Source of the DNA: Candidatus Collierbacteria bacterium
GTDB taxonomy: Bacteria; Patescibacteriota; Microgenomatia; UBA1400; MFAQ01
Direction: 5' to 3'
NCBI GenBank assembly: GCA_903886255.1
Contig: CAISLM010000092.1
Coordinates: 1-48,974, forward strand
Length of the DNA stretch: 48,974 bases
Shown here: positions 17,792 through 28,600 of the stretch, one piece after another
Layout of the letters: every line of letters begins with the position of its first letter
How positions within the stretch are numbered: the stretch's first letter is position 1
Position numbers and translations under genes: made by a program
The notes under the pieces: model-generated
Told to the model about the DNA's origin: nothing
The model's input: only the letters and a program-made list of their open reading frames with translations
The model's database searches: none

Positions 17792-20047
17792 ATGAAGAAA
17801 ATATTTAATTTTTGGCCTTTTTTAGTTTTTATCGGCGCAAGTATCACTTATTATTGGCAAGTATTTTTTAGAGGGTATGTCCCCTTCCCCGGCGATCTAT
17901 TGGTTGGTGCGTATTTGCCTTGGCTAGAAAATAAATGGGGTTATCCTACCGGTGTCCCTGTCAAGAACCCACTTATTTCGGATATCATGTCGCAGTTTTA
18001 CATCTGGAGAAGCTTGGTTTCCGAAGGATGGAAGCATCTGCAAATTCCGCTGTGGAATCCTTATTCATATTCAGGTTATCCGTTGCTGGCAACATTCCAC
18101 ACCGGTGCCTTTTACCCTTTAAATCTAATCTATATGCTGCTGGGGGATATCCGGGGATGGAGTTTTTTAGTGATGATCCCCTCGTTTGCCTGTGCGGTGA
18201 CAATGTACCTGTTCCTAAGGCAGATTAAACTGAGCAAGATTGGATCCGTAATTGGCGGCATAATTTACGCTTATGCAGGTTTTGCAATCAGCTGGGCTCA
18301 GTTCATCACGGCTGCCCAGGCAATGATCTGGATGCCTCTGGTTTTTATTATTTTGGAAAAATATTTCCAAACAAAGAAAAAGACAACTATTTATTGGCTG
18401 CCATTTGTATTCTTCCTATTGATTACATCAGGACATTTCCAAATCATGGTTTATATCTCGGTTTTGACGATTGTTTATTTTATATGGAAATGGTTAGAAG
18501 AAAAAAATATCAAACTGATTTTGTGGGCAATTATTCCGGCCATTTTATCTTTTGGATTAGCAGCGGTTCAACTATTGCCAACTTTGGAGCTGACAAAATA
18601 CGGGCTCCGGTTTGAAGAAAATTATATTTCTGCATTCAACTATGGTTTACTCCCATTGAAGTATTTAACGACATTAATTGCTCCAGATTATTATGGAAAT
18701 CCGGCAACAGGAAATTTCTTTGGAGCTTTTAATTATCACGAAGCCATTTTTTATTGTGGAATATTGTCGATTTTTTGCTTTATTTTGTCTCTGTTTTTGT
18801 TTAAGTCAAACAAATATGTCCGCTTCTTTTCTATTACGGCAGTCATTGCCTGGATGTTTGGATTTGACACGTTTTTGGGGAGGTCGATCTATACTCTTAG
18901 CGTTCCCGGAGTGTCGACTAGCGCCGCAGGTAGAATCGCCGTAATATTTTCTTTGAGTTTGGCAGTTTTGGCAGGAATGGTCATTTCCAATTTAGAAAAA
19001 ATTAGTGTCAAAAAAATCTTGATAACAATTGGTTTGATGGGGATTTTCTATGCCGTAATTTATTATCTGGCGAAATTTACTACCGGAATCTTCACAAGTG
19101 ACACTAATGCGAATATGACGTTAATAGAAAAAAGAGTGGTTACTTTGCACAATCTTATACTCCCTGGCGTTTTTATCGTTGGCTATTCAATAATTTTTCT
19201 ATTATCCAAAAAGTGGAAAGTGTTTACCGGGGCACTGTTACTAATGATTTGTTTGGAGATGTTTAGATTCGGGTGGAAATATATTCCATTTGTTCCCCAA
19301 AGAATTGTTTTTCCAGATACACCGATTACAACATTTCTTGAGGATAAGAGTAAAACAGAAATATTCAGAATCGACCGGGAAAACGCAGAAATTATGCCGC
19401 CCGCCACATGGATGGCGTATCGCTTCATGAGCCCTTCCGGATATGATCCAATGGCTGTAGCCGACTATGTTAAAGCATACCAAGTAGAAATTAATGGCAA
19501 CTTAAACAGTAATTTGTCAAGATATTCGGAACTTTCAAGATATGACGCAAAAGTTTTGGGTGAATTTAATGTCAAGTATCTACTGGTGGTTAAAAGGGAT
19601 AGCTTGGGAAGAATCGGAGGAAACAACATTAACTACACAATTGATCAAAAACAATGGAAGAAAGTTTTCGAAACTGCTGACACAGCGATATTGGAAAATT
19701 CCAGCTACCAATCTAGAGCCAGATATGTTGATTCAAAAGAGGGGTCGGTGACGATTACTTCTTATACTCCGAATACAGTAAAGATTTCGTATACTTTAGG
19801 CGCAGGAAAGACACTGCTTTTGGCAGATACTTGGTACCCAGGATGGAAGGCAACTGTGAATGGTAAGGTGGTCGCTATTGATAAGTGTGATGGAATCTTT
19901 AGATGTATAAAACTAACTGATCCAAATGGCGAGGTAGTCTTTGACTACGAACCACAAAGCTTTTGGCTGGGATTAAAGATTAGTTTGGCTAGCCTGGCCG
20001 CCACGATAGCAGCTCTAATAATATTCCGCAAGAAGAAGATTAGTTAG
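17792..20047 (+). CDS. YfhO-family membrane protein (GT-C-like)
   Basis: ~751 aa from ATG 17792 (track ORF starts upstream at 17708, overlapping the divergent gene); FPGDLLVGAYLPWLENKWGYPTGVPVKNPLISDIMSQFYIWR...WNPYSYSGYPLLATFHTGAFYP; C-terminal LLLADTWYPGWKATVNGK typical of YfhO. Confidence 0.85.
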   Translation: MKKIFNFWPFLVFIGASITYYWQVFFRGYVPFPGDLLVGAYLPWLENKWGYPTGVPVKNPLISDIMSQFYIWRSLVSEGWKHLQIPLWNPYSYSGYPLLATFHTGAFYPLNLIYMLLGDIRGWSFLVMIPSFACAVTMYLFLRQIKLSKIGSVIGGIIYAYAGFAISWAQFITAAQAMIWMPLVFIILEKYFQTKKKTTIYWLPFVFFLLITSGHFQIMVYISVLTIVYFIWKWLEEKNIKLILWAIIPAILSFGLAAVQLLPTLELTKYGLRFEENYISAFNYGLLPLKYLTTLIAPDYYGNPATGNFFGAFNYHEAIFYCGILSIFCFILSLFLFKSNKYVRFFSITAVIAWMFGFDTFLGRSIYTLSVPGVSTSAAGRIAVIFSLSLAVLAGMVISNLEKISVKKILITIGLMGIFYAVIYYLAKFTTGIFTSDTNANMTLIEKRVVTLHNLILPGVFIVGYSIIFLLSKKWKVFTGALLLMICLEMFRFGWKYIPFVPQRIVFPDTPITTFLEDKSKTEIFRIDRENAEIMPPATWMAYRFMSPSGYDPMAVADYVKAYQVEINGNLNSNLSRYSELSRYDAKVLGEFNVKYLLVVKRDSLGRIGGNNINYTIDQKQWKKVFETADTAILENSSYQSRARYVDSKEGSVTITSYTPNTVKISYTLGAGKTLLLADTWYPGWKATVNGKVVAIDKCDGIFRCIKLTDPNGEVVFDYEPQSFWLGLKISLASLAATIAALIIFRKKKIS

Positions 20048-20048
20048 C

Positions 20049-21626
20049 TTATTTGTTACACTTTGAGAGCATCCTAACCTCGGCGTTCCAGGAGAATGAC
20101 TTTTGCTTTAGGATACATAGACCGGCGAAATTGCCAAGCCAGGCCTGCTCTCTCTGAGGCATTTCCCGATCCGTTTCGATGATAAGAAAAGTTAACTGAT
20201 TATCGGAAACCGGTTTTTGCTTAGTCCAAGCCTTGGCTTCATCTTTAATATATTCCGGCTGATTTGGGAGATAGGAAATATCTGCCGGTTGGTATCCATA
20301 TTGCTTTGTACCATACCACCAGAAAACATGCTGGTTTGGGTAGTCATAAACTGAGGGAATATAACTATAAAGATTAAATCCTTGACCATTGGCTTCCTGG
20401 TAGACCCAATTTAAATCAGCAATTTCATTTTGGAGATTGCTGGGGTCATTTTGGGAAAGACTGTTCATGTGATAGATGTAATCCTCCTGTGATCTTATGC
20501 AACTAACGATAGAATAAATAACAAACAGAATAGAAAATATCTTCAAAATAATATTTTTTGATCTGAATAGGTATTCCAAAAGAATTGCGTCAACGAAGAT
20601 AATCGGTACTGAGAATCCTAAGGTATACCAAGACTTTAGCATTTCAGGGAAAAGCAGGTAAAAAATAGCAGCCGTAAAAATGAATATTAAAGTGACTAAG
20701 GTAAATTCCTTGTTTGTTTCTCTAATCTTTTTTGCAACCAGGAGATAGATAAAAACTATGAAGGCAATTGCTGTAAATATAAATACTACGTTTGCGTCCA
20801 GATGGCTCGTATGTCTCGTTATGTCCACCAGATGCTGCCATCTTTGAGTTAGCCGTTCAAGAAAAGTTGTTTTTTCTCCGAGCATACTTCCTTTCCCCGT
20901 GAACTCATCAATAAATATTTTAGTCATGATAAATCCGTGACGAAGCTCAAATAACGCTTGAGGAATCAGTGTCAGGAAGAATCCGATAGCGGTCAGAAAA
21001 ATATTTCTAAGTTTCTTACTGGAAAATAAATAGTAGATTATCAAGAACGGGAAAAATATTATCCCAAAGGCAGCTTCAATTTGCATCGATAACCCGGCCA
21101 TTAGCCCTACCAATAATGGAGAATATTTCCATTTTGAATTATTTGACCAGAGTAGTGTTACAAAAAAAAGAATGGTAAAAATCGGCATAGAGTTTGCATT
21201 CCAAAAATAACGGGCGGTGTTGAAACCAAAAGGAGAAATTAGAAGAAGAGCTGAGGTAAAAAATGCTAATGATTGACTCTTTTTTCTCAGGACAAAAAAC
21301 AACAAAAGGCATGAGATTTGGAACCAAAAAATTTGCCAATAGACGATTGCGGCAGGATTCCCTCCAAATAGTAAGAACGGGGGTAGGTTAAAATAATACC
21401 AAAATGGGCCTAAAAGAACACCATTAATACTAGTCGTAGGACCTACCAATCTGGGAGTATGTGTTACTACCATTTGGCGAATATCAGTCATGTCCCTTCC
21501 TTGATCCATAGTGAAAGGAAAATTGTAGCCTTTTACTTCAATAAATTTTATCGCTGTAGAAATTAACAAAACGAAAACTATCAATATAGCAACATAGTGT
21601 TTTGAAAAAAATGACTGTTTTTCCAC
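20049..21626 (-). CDS. GT39-like polytopic glycosyltransferase
   Basis: 525 aa, GTG start; FTMDQGRDMTDIRQMVVTHTPRLVGPTTSINGVLLGPFWYYFNLPPFLLFGGNP. Confidence 0.8.
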   Translation of the reverse strand: MEKQSFFSKHYVAILIVFVLLISTAIKFIEVKGYNFPFTMDQGRDMTDIRQMVVTHTPRLVGPTTSINGVLLGPFWYYFNLPPFLLFGGNPAAIVYWQIFWFQISCLLLFFVLRKKSQSLAFFTSALLLISPFGFNTARYFWNANSMPIFTILFFVTLLWSNNSKWKYSPLLVGLMAGLSMQIEAAFGIIFFPFLIIYYLFSSKKLRNIFLTAIGFFLTLIPQALFELRHGFIMTKIFIDEFTGKGSMLGEKTTFLERLTQRWQHLVDITRHTSHLDANVVFIFTAIAFIVFIYLLVAKKIRETNKEFTLVTLIFIFTAAIFYLLFPEMLKSWYTLGFSVPIIFVDAILLEYLFRSKNIILKIFSILFVIYSIVSCIRSQEDYIYHMNSLSQNDPSNLQNEIADLNWVYQEANGQGFNLYSYIPSVYDYPNQHVFWWYGTKQYGYQPADISYLPNQPEYIKDEAKAWTKQKPVSDNQLTFLIIETDREMPQREQAWLGNFAGLCILKQKSFSWNAEVRMLSKCNK

Positions 21627-21635
21627 TTTGTTATT

Positions 21636-22706
21636 TCAATTTTTGATTAGTTTTTTTTGAATTGCAAAAAAAGAGGATTGCGAATATTGACGCGATCGGT
21701 CAATTGCGGCTTTTTGAATTATTTGATAAAGATTTTCATCTTTTATTAAGCTCTTAGTATTTGCAGCAATTTCCGAGGCGTCGGAGCAGAGAAAGCCGGT
21801 TCCTTTGGAAATAATTTCCTTTTGCCCACCTTTGGCAATGACGATCGGAACACAACCGGCCGCCATGGCCTCCACAGTAGTCATGCCAAAATGTTCAACC
21901 TTTTCAGGATTGTCTTGCTCATCAATCTCGAAACCTGCAGCATGCCAAAAGAATTTAGCTTTTGAATATAAATTCTTTAACTTATTAAAGTCAGGATTGA
22001 CAACGAATTTTATGGGTAACGAACCAGATTTTTCTTTGAGCTTTTCCAGGGTATCCGATTCTCCCGAACTTCCCCCGGCCAAAATTAATTGATAATCGGG
22101 ATGAGATTTGCAAACAAATTTAAAAGCGTCAATGAGGATATCTTGCCGCTTTGAATGACTGGGGGAATCAAAACGGGCAACGGATAAAATAGTATTTTCT
22201 TTTTTTCCTGACTCAAAATTTTCAGTATCGATGGGTGGATACAAGATAAAACTTTTATTTTTGGGAAAATGTTTTTCATGAACTGTAGCAGTAAAAATGG
22301 AGTTGTAGACGAATTTATGAATGAAAATTGTTTTAATTTTGTTTACAAATGAATTTCCGCCAATAGTTTTGAATGGGACCTGGAAATGAATTAAATTATT
22401 TTTCGAAAAAAGAAAAGGAAGACTGCCATCACTGACCCAGAAAATAAGACCATACTTGATGGTAAAAAGGAATCTATTTAATATAGCTGATTTTGTCCGG
22501 CACAGATCGTAAGCTTTTTTATTTATTTTTATTTTGGAAAGATCAAGCCCAAAACGATCTTCAGCCGCTCTTAAAGTTTCGTGGTCGTTCCAGGCAATCT
22601 CCACGGAATACCCTAATGAAAGCAATCCAAGAGCAAAAGTTAGGCTATAGCGTTCCCCTCCTCCAAGAGTGTCAAGATATGGATCAAAAATTAAAGCTTT
22701 TTTCAT
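21636..22706 (-). CDS. GT4 family glycosyltransferase (ALG11-like)
   Basis: MKKALIFDPYLDTLGGGERYSLTFALGL...FEIDEQDNPEKVEHFGMTTVEAMAAGCVPIVIAKGG; start moved from 22808 to ATG 22706, which forms TAATG with the upstream stop. Confidence 0.88.
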   Translation of the reverse strand: MKKALIFDPYLDTLGGGERYSLTFALGLLSLGYSVEIAWNDHETLRAAEDRFGLDLSKIKINKKAYDLCRTKSAILNRFLFTIKYGLIFWVSDGSLPFLFSKNNLIHFQVPFKTIGGNSFVNKIKTIFIHKFVYNSIFTATVHEKHFPKNKSFILYPPIDTENFESGKKENTILSVARFDSPSHSKRQDILIDAFKFVCKSHPDYQLILAGGSSGESDTLEKLKEKSGSLPIKFVVNPDFNKLKNLYSKAKFFWHAAGFEIDEQDNPEKVEHFGMTTVEAMAAGCVPIVIAKGGQKEIISKGTGFLCSDASEIAANTKSLIKDENLYQIIQKAAIDRSRQYSQSSFFAIQKKLIKN

Positions 22707-23527
22707 TACTTTGTTATTATAGCGTCTGTTTTTTGCCATTCTTGAAGCAGATCTTCGTCGATTTTTTTGTATGTTTCGGACAAAGAAGGCTTCCTTTGAT
22801 CTTCCCAAAGCCGTTCGTAAGTAACAAATTTGCTAAACATTTGATAGATAATTTCGATCCATCCTTCGGTGCCGTCACGCCAAAGACCTTGCCTGACACA
22901 TCTATACCAGAATTCCGTGAACATAATTCTTATGAATCTCCACCCTTTCATCTGGGGGTGTCCGGAGTCGAGGAGCATTTTGGCTTCTGTCTTTGACCAG
23001 GTTAGAGTATTGGGGATTTTTTCATCTATATTTTTGTGTGATAGGTGAACCATCTGATGACGAAGATCACCAATGGTGCCGTCAATTTTTGGCTGTTCAT
23101 GAAGCTTACCTTCCCAGCGTTTTAGGGCCGATTTTTTCATGAGGCGGAGAACGCGAGGATCTCCCCAATGTTCCAGGTGTTTACCTAAAAATATTTCATA
23201 GCGGCTAATTGTGTAAGCGTCGTATTTTGGGTCTTCGATGATTGCCAAGATTTCTCGAGCAAGTTTAACAGGAATACGTTCGTCAGAATCAAGATATAGG
23301 AGCCATTCTCCTTTTGCTTCTTTGGCACCATCGTTACGCCATTTAGAAAAACTATCACTGGTGGAATGAATTATTTTTGCACCATGTTTCCGGCAAATTT
23401 CGATAGTATCATCAGTTGAACCATTATCTACCGCGATTATTTCGTCAGCAAATTGTGATGTTTTAATGGCCGGGATAATCTCTTTGGCTACATTTAAAGT
23501 GAGAATGATGACTGATAGTTTTTTCAT
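22706..23527 (-). CDS. GT2 family glycosyltransferase (WaaE/KdtX-like)
   Basis: LSVIILTLNVAKEIIPAIKTSQFADEIIAVDNGSTDDTIEICRKHGAKI...LLYLDSDERIP. Confidence 0.88.
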   Translation of the reverse strand: MKKLSVIILTLNVAKEIIPAIKTSQFADEIIAVDNGSTDDTIEICRKHGAKIIHSTSDSFSKWRNDGAKEAKGEWLLYLDSDERIPVKLAREILAIIEDPKYDAYTISRYEIFLGKHLEHWGDPRVLRLMKKSALKRWEGKLHEQPKIDGTIGDLRHQMVHLSHKNIDEKIPNTLTWSKTEAKMLLDSGHPQMKGWRFIRIMFTEFWYRCVRQGLWRDGTEGWIEIIYQMFSKFVTYERLWEDQRKPSLSETYKKIDEDLLQEWQKTDAIITK

Positions 23528-24435
23528 ATTTTTTTAATCCAAGATCCTCCTCCGAATTTTCTCATGTAATAGTCATGGATTGCCAACTTTTGAGCTTTTG
23601 TTCCGGAAAATGACTTTTTTAACGATTCCCTTAATAGGGCAAGCTTGGTACGGACGCGAGCATATTCCATTCCAAACAGTAAACGGTTTCTGGTGATGAA
23701 GTAATCGTTTAAGGAGGAACCGATAGCTGAGCTTTGGGCAACTTTGTGCCAAATTTTTACATTCGAGTCAACTATTAATTTAAAGTCGGCCTTTTTTATC
23801 CTCATTCCCAGATCTGAATCTTCAAAATACAAAAAATATCTTTCGTCGAATAATCCAATCTTTTTCAAAACTTCCGATTTGGTGATAAACAGACAACCGG
23901 TGATAAAGTCGGTTTCAACTTGACCATCGAATTGACCATTGTCAACTTCATTTACGCCAATGTGTTTTGCATAAACATTGTCCCAGTCATATTCACCTCC
24001 GGCGTACCAAATAACTCTACCAAGTTCGTCTTTTTTGTATTTATTCTCAAATTCGAAACCTTTGGCAAAATAAATAAGCCCGCCAACTGCGCCAACGTTT
24101 TTTTCGGAAATTGGAGAGGCGAGAACTTTGAGGATGAAATCTTCAGGGACTAAGGTATCGTTATTTATCAATACAAGAACATCGTTTTCGTCTTCAAGGG
24201 CTTTACGGAAACCGAGATTGTTTCCTGCGGCAAAGCCGATATTACCGGGGCTTTCCACATAAACAACTTGGGGATATTTTTTTAGCTTATTTTTTATATC
24301 CTCGGATCTTTCATTGTCCACAACATAAATAGTGGATATGACACCTAGAGGAACTGCGTTTTTAGCAAGTTGTTTTATCAATTCAAGAGTATCCTCGTCA
24401 CTATGAAAGTTAATTGTAATGAAGGCTATTTTCAT
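23524..24435 (-). CDS. GT2 family glycosyltransferase (WbbL-like)
   Basis: VYVDNERSEDIKNKL...VLINNDTLVPEDFI...DFITGCLFITKSEVLKKIGLFDERYFLYFEDSDLGMRIKK. Confidence 0.9.
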   Translation of the reverse strand: MKIAFITINFHSDEDTLELIKQLAKNAVPLGVISTIYVVDNERSEDIKNKLKKYPQVVYVESPGNIGFAAGNNLGFRKALEDENDVLVLINNDTLVPEDFILKVLASPISEKNVGAVGGLIYFAKGFEFENKYKKDELGRVIWYAGGEYDWDNVYAKHIGVNEVDNGQFDGQVETDFITGCLFITKSEVLKKIGLFDERYFLYFEDSDLGMRIKKADFKLIVDSNVKIWHKVAQSSAIGSSLNDYFITRNRLLFGMEYARVRTKLALLRESLKKSFSGTKAQKLAIHDYYMRKFGGGSWIKKI

Positions 24436-24441
24436 TGATTA

Positions 24442-24447
24442 ATTATA
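24442..24447 (-). promoter_or_regulatory. -10 hexamer (TATAAT), 6 nt before ATG 24435
   Basis: TATAAT-TAATCA-ATG on minus strand; GTGACT about 16 nt upstream is a weak -35 candidate. Confidence 0.6.
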
Positions 24448-24549
24448 GTGTATATCTAATCCGAGTCACTTTTAACATATTTTATAGAACAACTTCTCTA
24501 TACTTTTTTCACTAGTGCATCGATCGCTAAATTTACTTTTTCATGCTAT

Positions 24550-24593
24550 GTGGTCTCCTATAGGCGGCGCCAAAGACTTGCCTATGTCGCCAC
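24550..24593. other. Inverted repeat/hairpin in a 252-nt intergenic region
   Basis: GTGG-TCTCC-TATAGGC-[loop]-GCCTATG-TCG-CCAC; 6 bp perfect ATAGGC/GCCTAT inner stem plus GTGG/CCAC outer pairing, locally GC-rich. Confidence 0.45.
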
Positions 24594-24603
24594 CTTTTGT
24601 TTA

Positions 24604-24625
24604 AAGAATTCAAAAGTAAATTCTT
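24604..24625. other. Second hairpin in the same intergenic region
   Basis: AAGAATT CAAAAGTA AATTCTT, 7-bp perfect stem. Confidence 0.4.
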
Positions 24626-24687
24626 AACGCGCGTGCGGTGCAATTCGTTCAAAAAGATCGTTTTCGTTGTTTAGAAATAAAAATATA

Positions 24688-25605
24688 CTATTTACTCAGC
24701 TTGCGTTTGAGCTTGAGAAGGAAACGTTTGCTTTTGATGGTTTCGGATTGGATCAGAACAGTCAGATACCAGTAGCGGAGCTCTTTGAACTTCTCGTAAA
24801 ATATTTTTTGCCAAATTGGGGTGAAGAAGCCGGCTTTTTTCGGTTCGTGGCCTTCGTGCTGCCAAACCTTGAGGTAAATCAACATGACGGAGAAAAACTG
24901 CAGGAAAGCTAATATAAGGCCGTGGAGGCCATCTCTATAGCCTTCGCCGGCGAAAAAGCGACTGATGAACTCACTAATGGGTTTCTCGATTAAATCCTTG
25001 GCGTCGAATTTATAACCGGAGTCAATTAATTCTTTGCTTTGTTGAGTGGAATAACGGAGAGCTCTTTCAAAGTATTCATCGATAGTGTCGTAATGATGAT
25101 GTTCTATAGCTAAGGTTTCTTCGGCGTCGAGATTGATTCCCGTTCCTGTTGTAATTGGTATGGAATGGATTTCATTTTGCCATTCTACAGAACCTTTTTT
25201 AAAAAACCTAATATTGTAATCCGGCCACCATCGGGAATGCTGGGTCCATTGACCGAAAATAAGATTTTTTCGGGGAATGCGGACAAAATCTACATTGTCC
25301 TCCTGGGTAATTTCGATGAGTTTTCGGGCTAAAGTTTTGGGGATGCGCTCATCCGCATCAACGATAAGTATCCAATTACCAACTGCTTTGTTTATAGCGA
25401 AATTTCTGGCGGGCTCAACAAAACCTACTGCCTTATGATCAAAAACTTTGTCGGTATAATTTTTGGCTATCTTTTTTGTATCGTCACCAGACTCCATGTC
25501 CACAACGACAATTTCGTCCGCAAACTGGAGAGTCTTCAGACATTCTTCAATATTTTTCTCTTCATTGCGTGTATTTATGACGGCTGAGATGTTAATTTTG
25601 GCCAT
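24688..25605 (-). CDS. GT2 family glycosyltransferase (WaaE/KdtX-like)
   Basis: MAKINISAVINTRNEEKNIEECLKTLQFADEIVVVDMESGDDTKKIA...ILIVDADERIPKTLA; start moved from 25644 to ATG 25605. Confidence 0.88.
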   Translation of the reverse strand: MAKINISAVINTRNEEKNIEECLKTLQFADEIVVVDMESGDDTKKIAKNYTDKVFDHKAVGFVEPARNFAINKAVGNWILIVDADERIPKTLARKLIEITQEDNVDFVRIPRKNLIFGQWTQHSRWWPDYNIRFFKKGSVEWQNEIHSIPITTGTGINLDAEETLAIEHHHYDTIDEYFERALRYSTQQSKELIDSGYKFDAKDLIEKPISEFISRFFAGEGYRDGLHGLILAFLQFFSVMLIYLKVWQHEGHEPKKAGFFTPIWQKIFYEKFKELRYWYLTVLIQSETIKSKRFLLKLKRKLSK

Positions 25606-25606
25606 A

Positions 25607-28600
25607 TTAATTGGTTTTATAGATATTAATTTCTCCGGAATCAAAAATCTTTGTAAGTGAAATATCCTCAGGATTTAAACTCATTTTTTGCAAAGGAGTT
25701 TCATATACATATCTTATGTTATTATTTTTTAAGAAGTTTTTTGCCCAGGTTTTATCTTCGGTGACATAAAAGCGCTGGACGTCCCGGGAACGCTCAGTAT
25801 AGTTGAAACCGGTTATATCAAGGTTTATCGTATCGGAAATAAATTCAGGTTGGCCAGAATAGGCGGAGATGTAAGCCGTTGATACATAAGAATAAAGAGG
25901 CTTGGGTGTGGCTATCCGATTAGTAGTTACATATATTGGCGAAAGGACAATACCGGTTGGTTGACTCTTAAGAGTTTCCAAAGCAGACATTTCCGTGTAA
26001 CTGATTCTGGATGAAGAAAAACTGCCAATATAATCCCTTAAGGTACCAATTGACGTGATTGTTGCCGGAACCAAAAAAACGATAAGAAAAATTATTTTTA
26101 GGAAAAGATTGTTGATATGCCCGAAGATACGGGAAACTACCTTGGCTGTGAATAAACTTAAAAAGAAAAGCGAATAATACATGAATTGGATAGTGTTCCA
26201 AGGATTATCAGTTTGGATTATCACAAGAGGCAGGATAATTCCAATGATGATTATTCCGAAAGTAATTTTTTGAGATGGGTTAACCGGTTTTTTTAACATC
26301 TCAGAAAAACCAAAAAGACGCATACCTAAATTTCCAAGCAGAAATATAAAAAGAGCAAAAGCATTGATGGCAATGAGTTTGGGGAAATTCCCCGAAGCCT
26401 CGTATGATTGCCAGGCTTGAACTAGCTGGGGCCAATACAAACGATCGTACGAAGCAAATAGACTTTTGGTAAACCAAAATGGATCAAAAATAAATGGCAA
26501 TCCCGAAAAACTGGAGAAGGGCAGACTAATGAGAATGCCAAATATTCCGGTAGCGATGGCCAACTTAATATTTCGGTTAATTAACAAGGCGGCTTCCAAA
26601 ATAACAAAAGCGTAAACTTTGGTTTGAGCTAGAATGCCCCCGAGGAATACAAGGAAAATAAATTGGAGAGGTTTTACTTTCTCTTTTCCGGGAAAATTTA
26701 TTAATATCAATAATAAAAAAATAATCGACAACAGGAATGGAGGGTTAAGAAAAAGAGAGACGGATTGATTTGCCCAAAATGTTGATTCTCCGGCAAAAAT
26801 ATCGTGACTAAAAATAAGACTGGGGATAAAACCAAAAGATCCGGAAAGAAAAACAAAAATATAGCCCAGGGCTTTTTCAAATGGAGAATAGAGCCATTTG
26901 GTCATTAGTTTGTTTAATAGACAAACAAGGATGATCCCTAAGATAACCGGGAGAATGCGAAAGTAGAGGGTATTGGCAGGAATCTGAAAAATTTTTGATA
27001 TAACTCCGGAAAAATAATCAAAAATAAAATGATAGTTTGATAATCTAACACCGGCATATTGGGGATGATCAAAATTTAAAGGGTTTTCGGAAAACTTTTG
27101 AATCAGTGATATGTGAAAAATAGCGTCGTGGCCGTTTGGACCGAAAAAGCCCAAACCGAAAGGGAAATTTAGGCCATTGCGGAGAACTGTCAGACCGGCT
27201 ATCGAAACACAGATAAAACCAATGATCAGGTAGAACGGGATTTTTGGTTTACCATTTTTTTTTATTAGTCTGTAAATTAAATATGTTAGTGTTACCGAAA
27301 GTAATAGCCAAAACACCCAGGAGTAGTGAAGATAATCATTTAGTGGAGTATAGGGAGTGACCTTCCAGATAGTTCCGGAATTATTGGTGGTAATCTTGAC
27401 GTCCTTTGTTGAAATTGAGGGAGCCTTTATGTTGGTAAAGCTGATGGAATCGATATCGAAAGTAATTTTTTGGTTTCCTTTTACCAGAGATATTTCACGA
27501 TAATCCCATTGCTTATCATAGGAAGTTTGGAATCCGGATAGATCTACGTCAAGAGGAAGCTGGCTACCCGGGTATTTGACGGAGTCAATGACAGCAGGAA
27601 TTTCGGAGTATAGATTGAGATTTTGATTTGGAGTGGCAAAATTCTCTTCATAAATATTTCGATTGTAGACACGGAAATCGATAATGTTTGTCTTTCCATT
27701 AACAGTTTTCAAACCAATGCGGTAATGCGGACTTTGATACCAGTCTATGTCTCCAGATACTGCGCCTGTCGGATCGGCTGTTCGATAGAAGTAAGTTGGA
27801 CTGCTTTCCGGATATCTGGCTTTCATCCAATCACCAAAATCGGAAAGGCTAATGAAGTGAAGATTATATTTATTTTTGTCTTGAGTGGTTTTTAGAGATT
27901 GAAAGACGTTTTTTATTTCTTGATGGTAATCCTGAAGACTATAATCGTTTTCCAACCCAACATTTATATAATTAAATTCGTTGAAGGTTATCTGGCCATA
28001 TTGATCCAAAAGGCTATCAAAATATTTGGTAGTTTTTCCTTTTGAAAGGTAATCATTAACTTGAACCGAAAATGACGATTCTGATTTGTAACCATAGAAA
28101 TTAAATAAATCCCTTTGGGCCCATCGGACCATAGTGAGGTTTACCCGATTACTAAGACTAGAGGCAGGTACCAGTGAGTTGTTTTTGTCCGGGAAATATG
28201 GACTGCCTAAATAACCTCCCCAAAGACGATACATATCTGTCGAATATTGATCATCGCAGTTCATGGCAGTAAGAACAGAATACTTTGATTGGAGATATTG
28301 GAGCGAATAGCTATCCAACTGCCAGGCGGCAACAGACTTTGGATAAAACCCATAGCGGGAGAAAAAGGTATTCATGAAAGTGTCAATCAAACGAAGACGG
28401 TCTTTTTGAGTGTATCCGGAAAGAAAAATACGATTGGCGTTAAACATGGAAATTCCTTGCGGATAATTAACGCCCGCCTTTTCCGTTAGGGATGGAGTAA
28501 TTTCCAGAAAAGCTCCAAGAGATTGGTTCTGATCTTTGGCGAGAAGTCTTTCAAAGTACGCAGATATTGTGGAATCATTTACAGCATCAAAACGGAGGAG

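Noticed and set aside
22493-22996. 167-aa plus-strand ORF in the track
   Set aside because: Antisense to the junction of two well-supported glycosyltransferase genes (21636..22706 and 22706..23527); no recognisable domain.
24540-24600. Possible tRNA (minus strand GGTGGCGACATAGGCAAG... looks like a tRNA 5' end)
   Set aside because: No matching acceptor 3' strand, anticodon arm or T-loop (GTTCRA) could be found downstream; kept only as an unexplained hairpin region.
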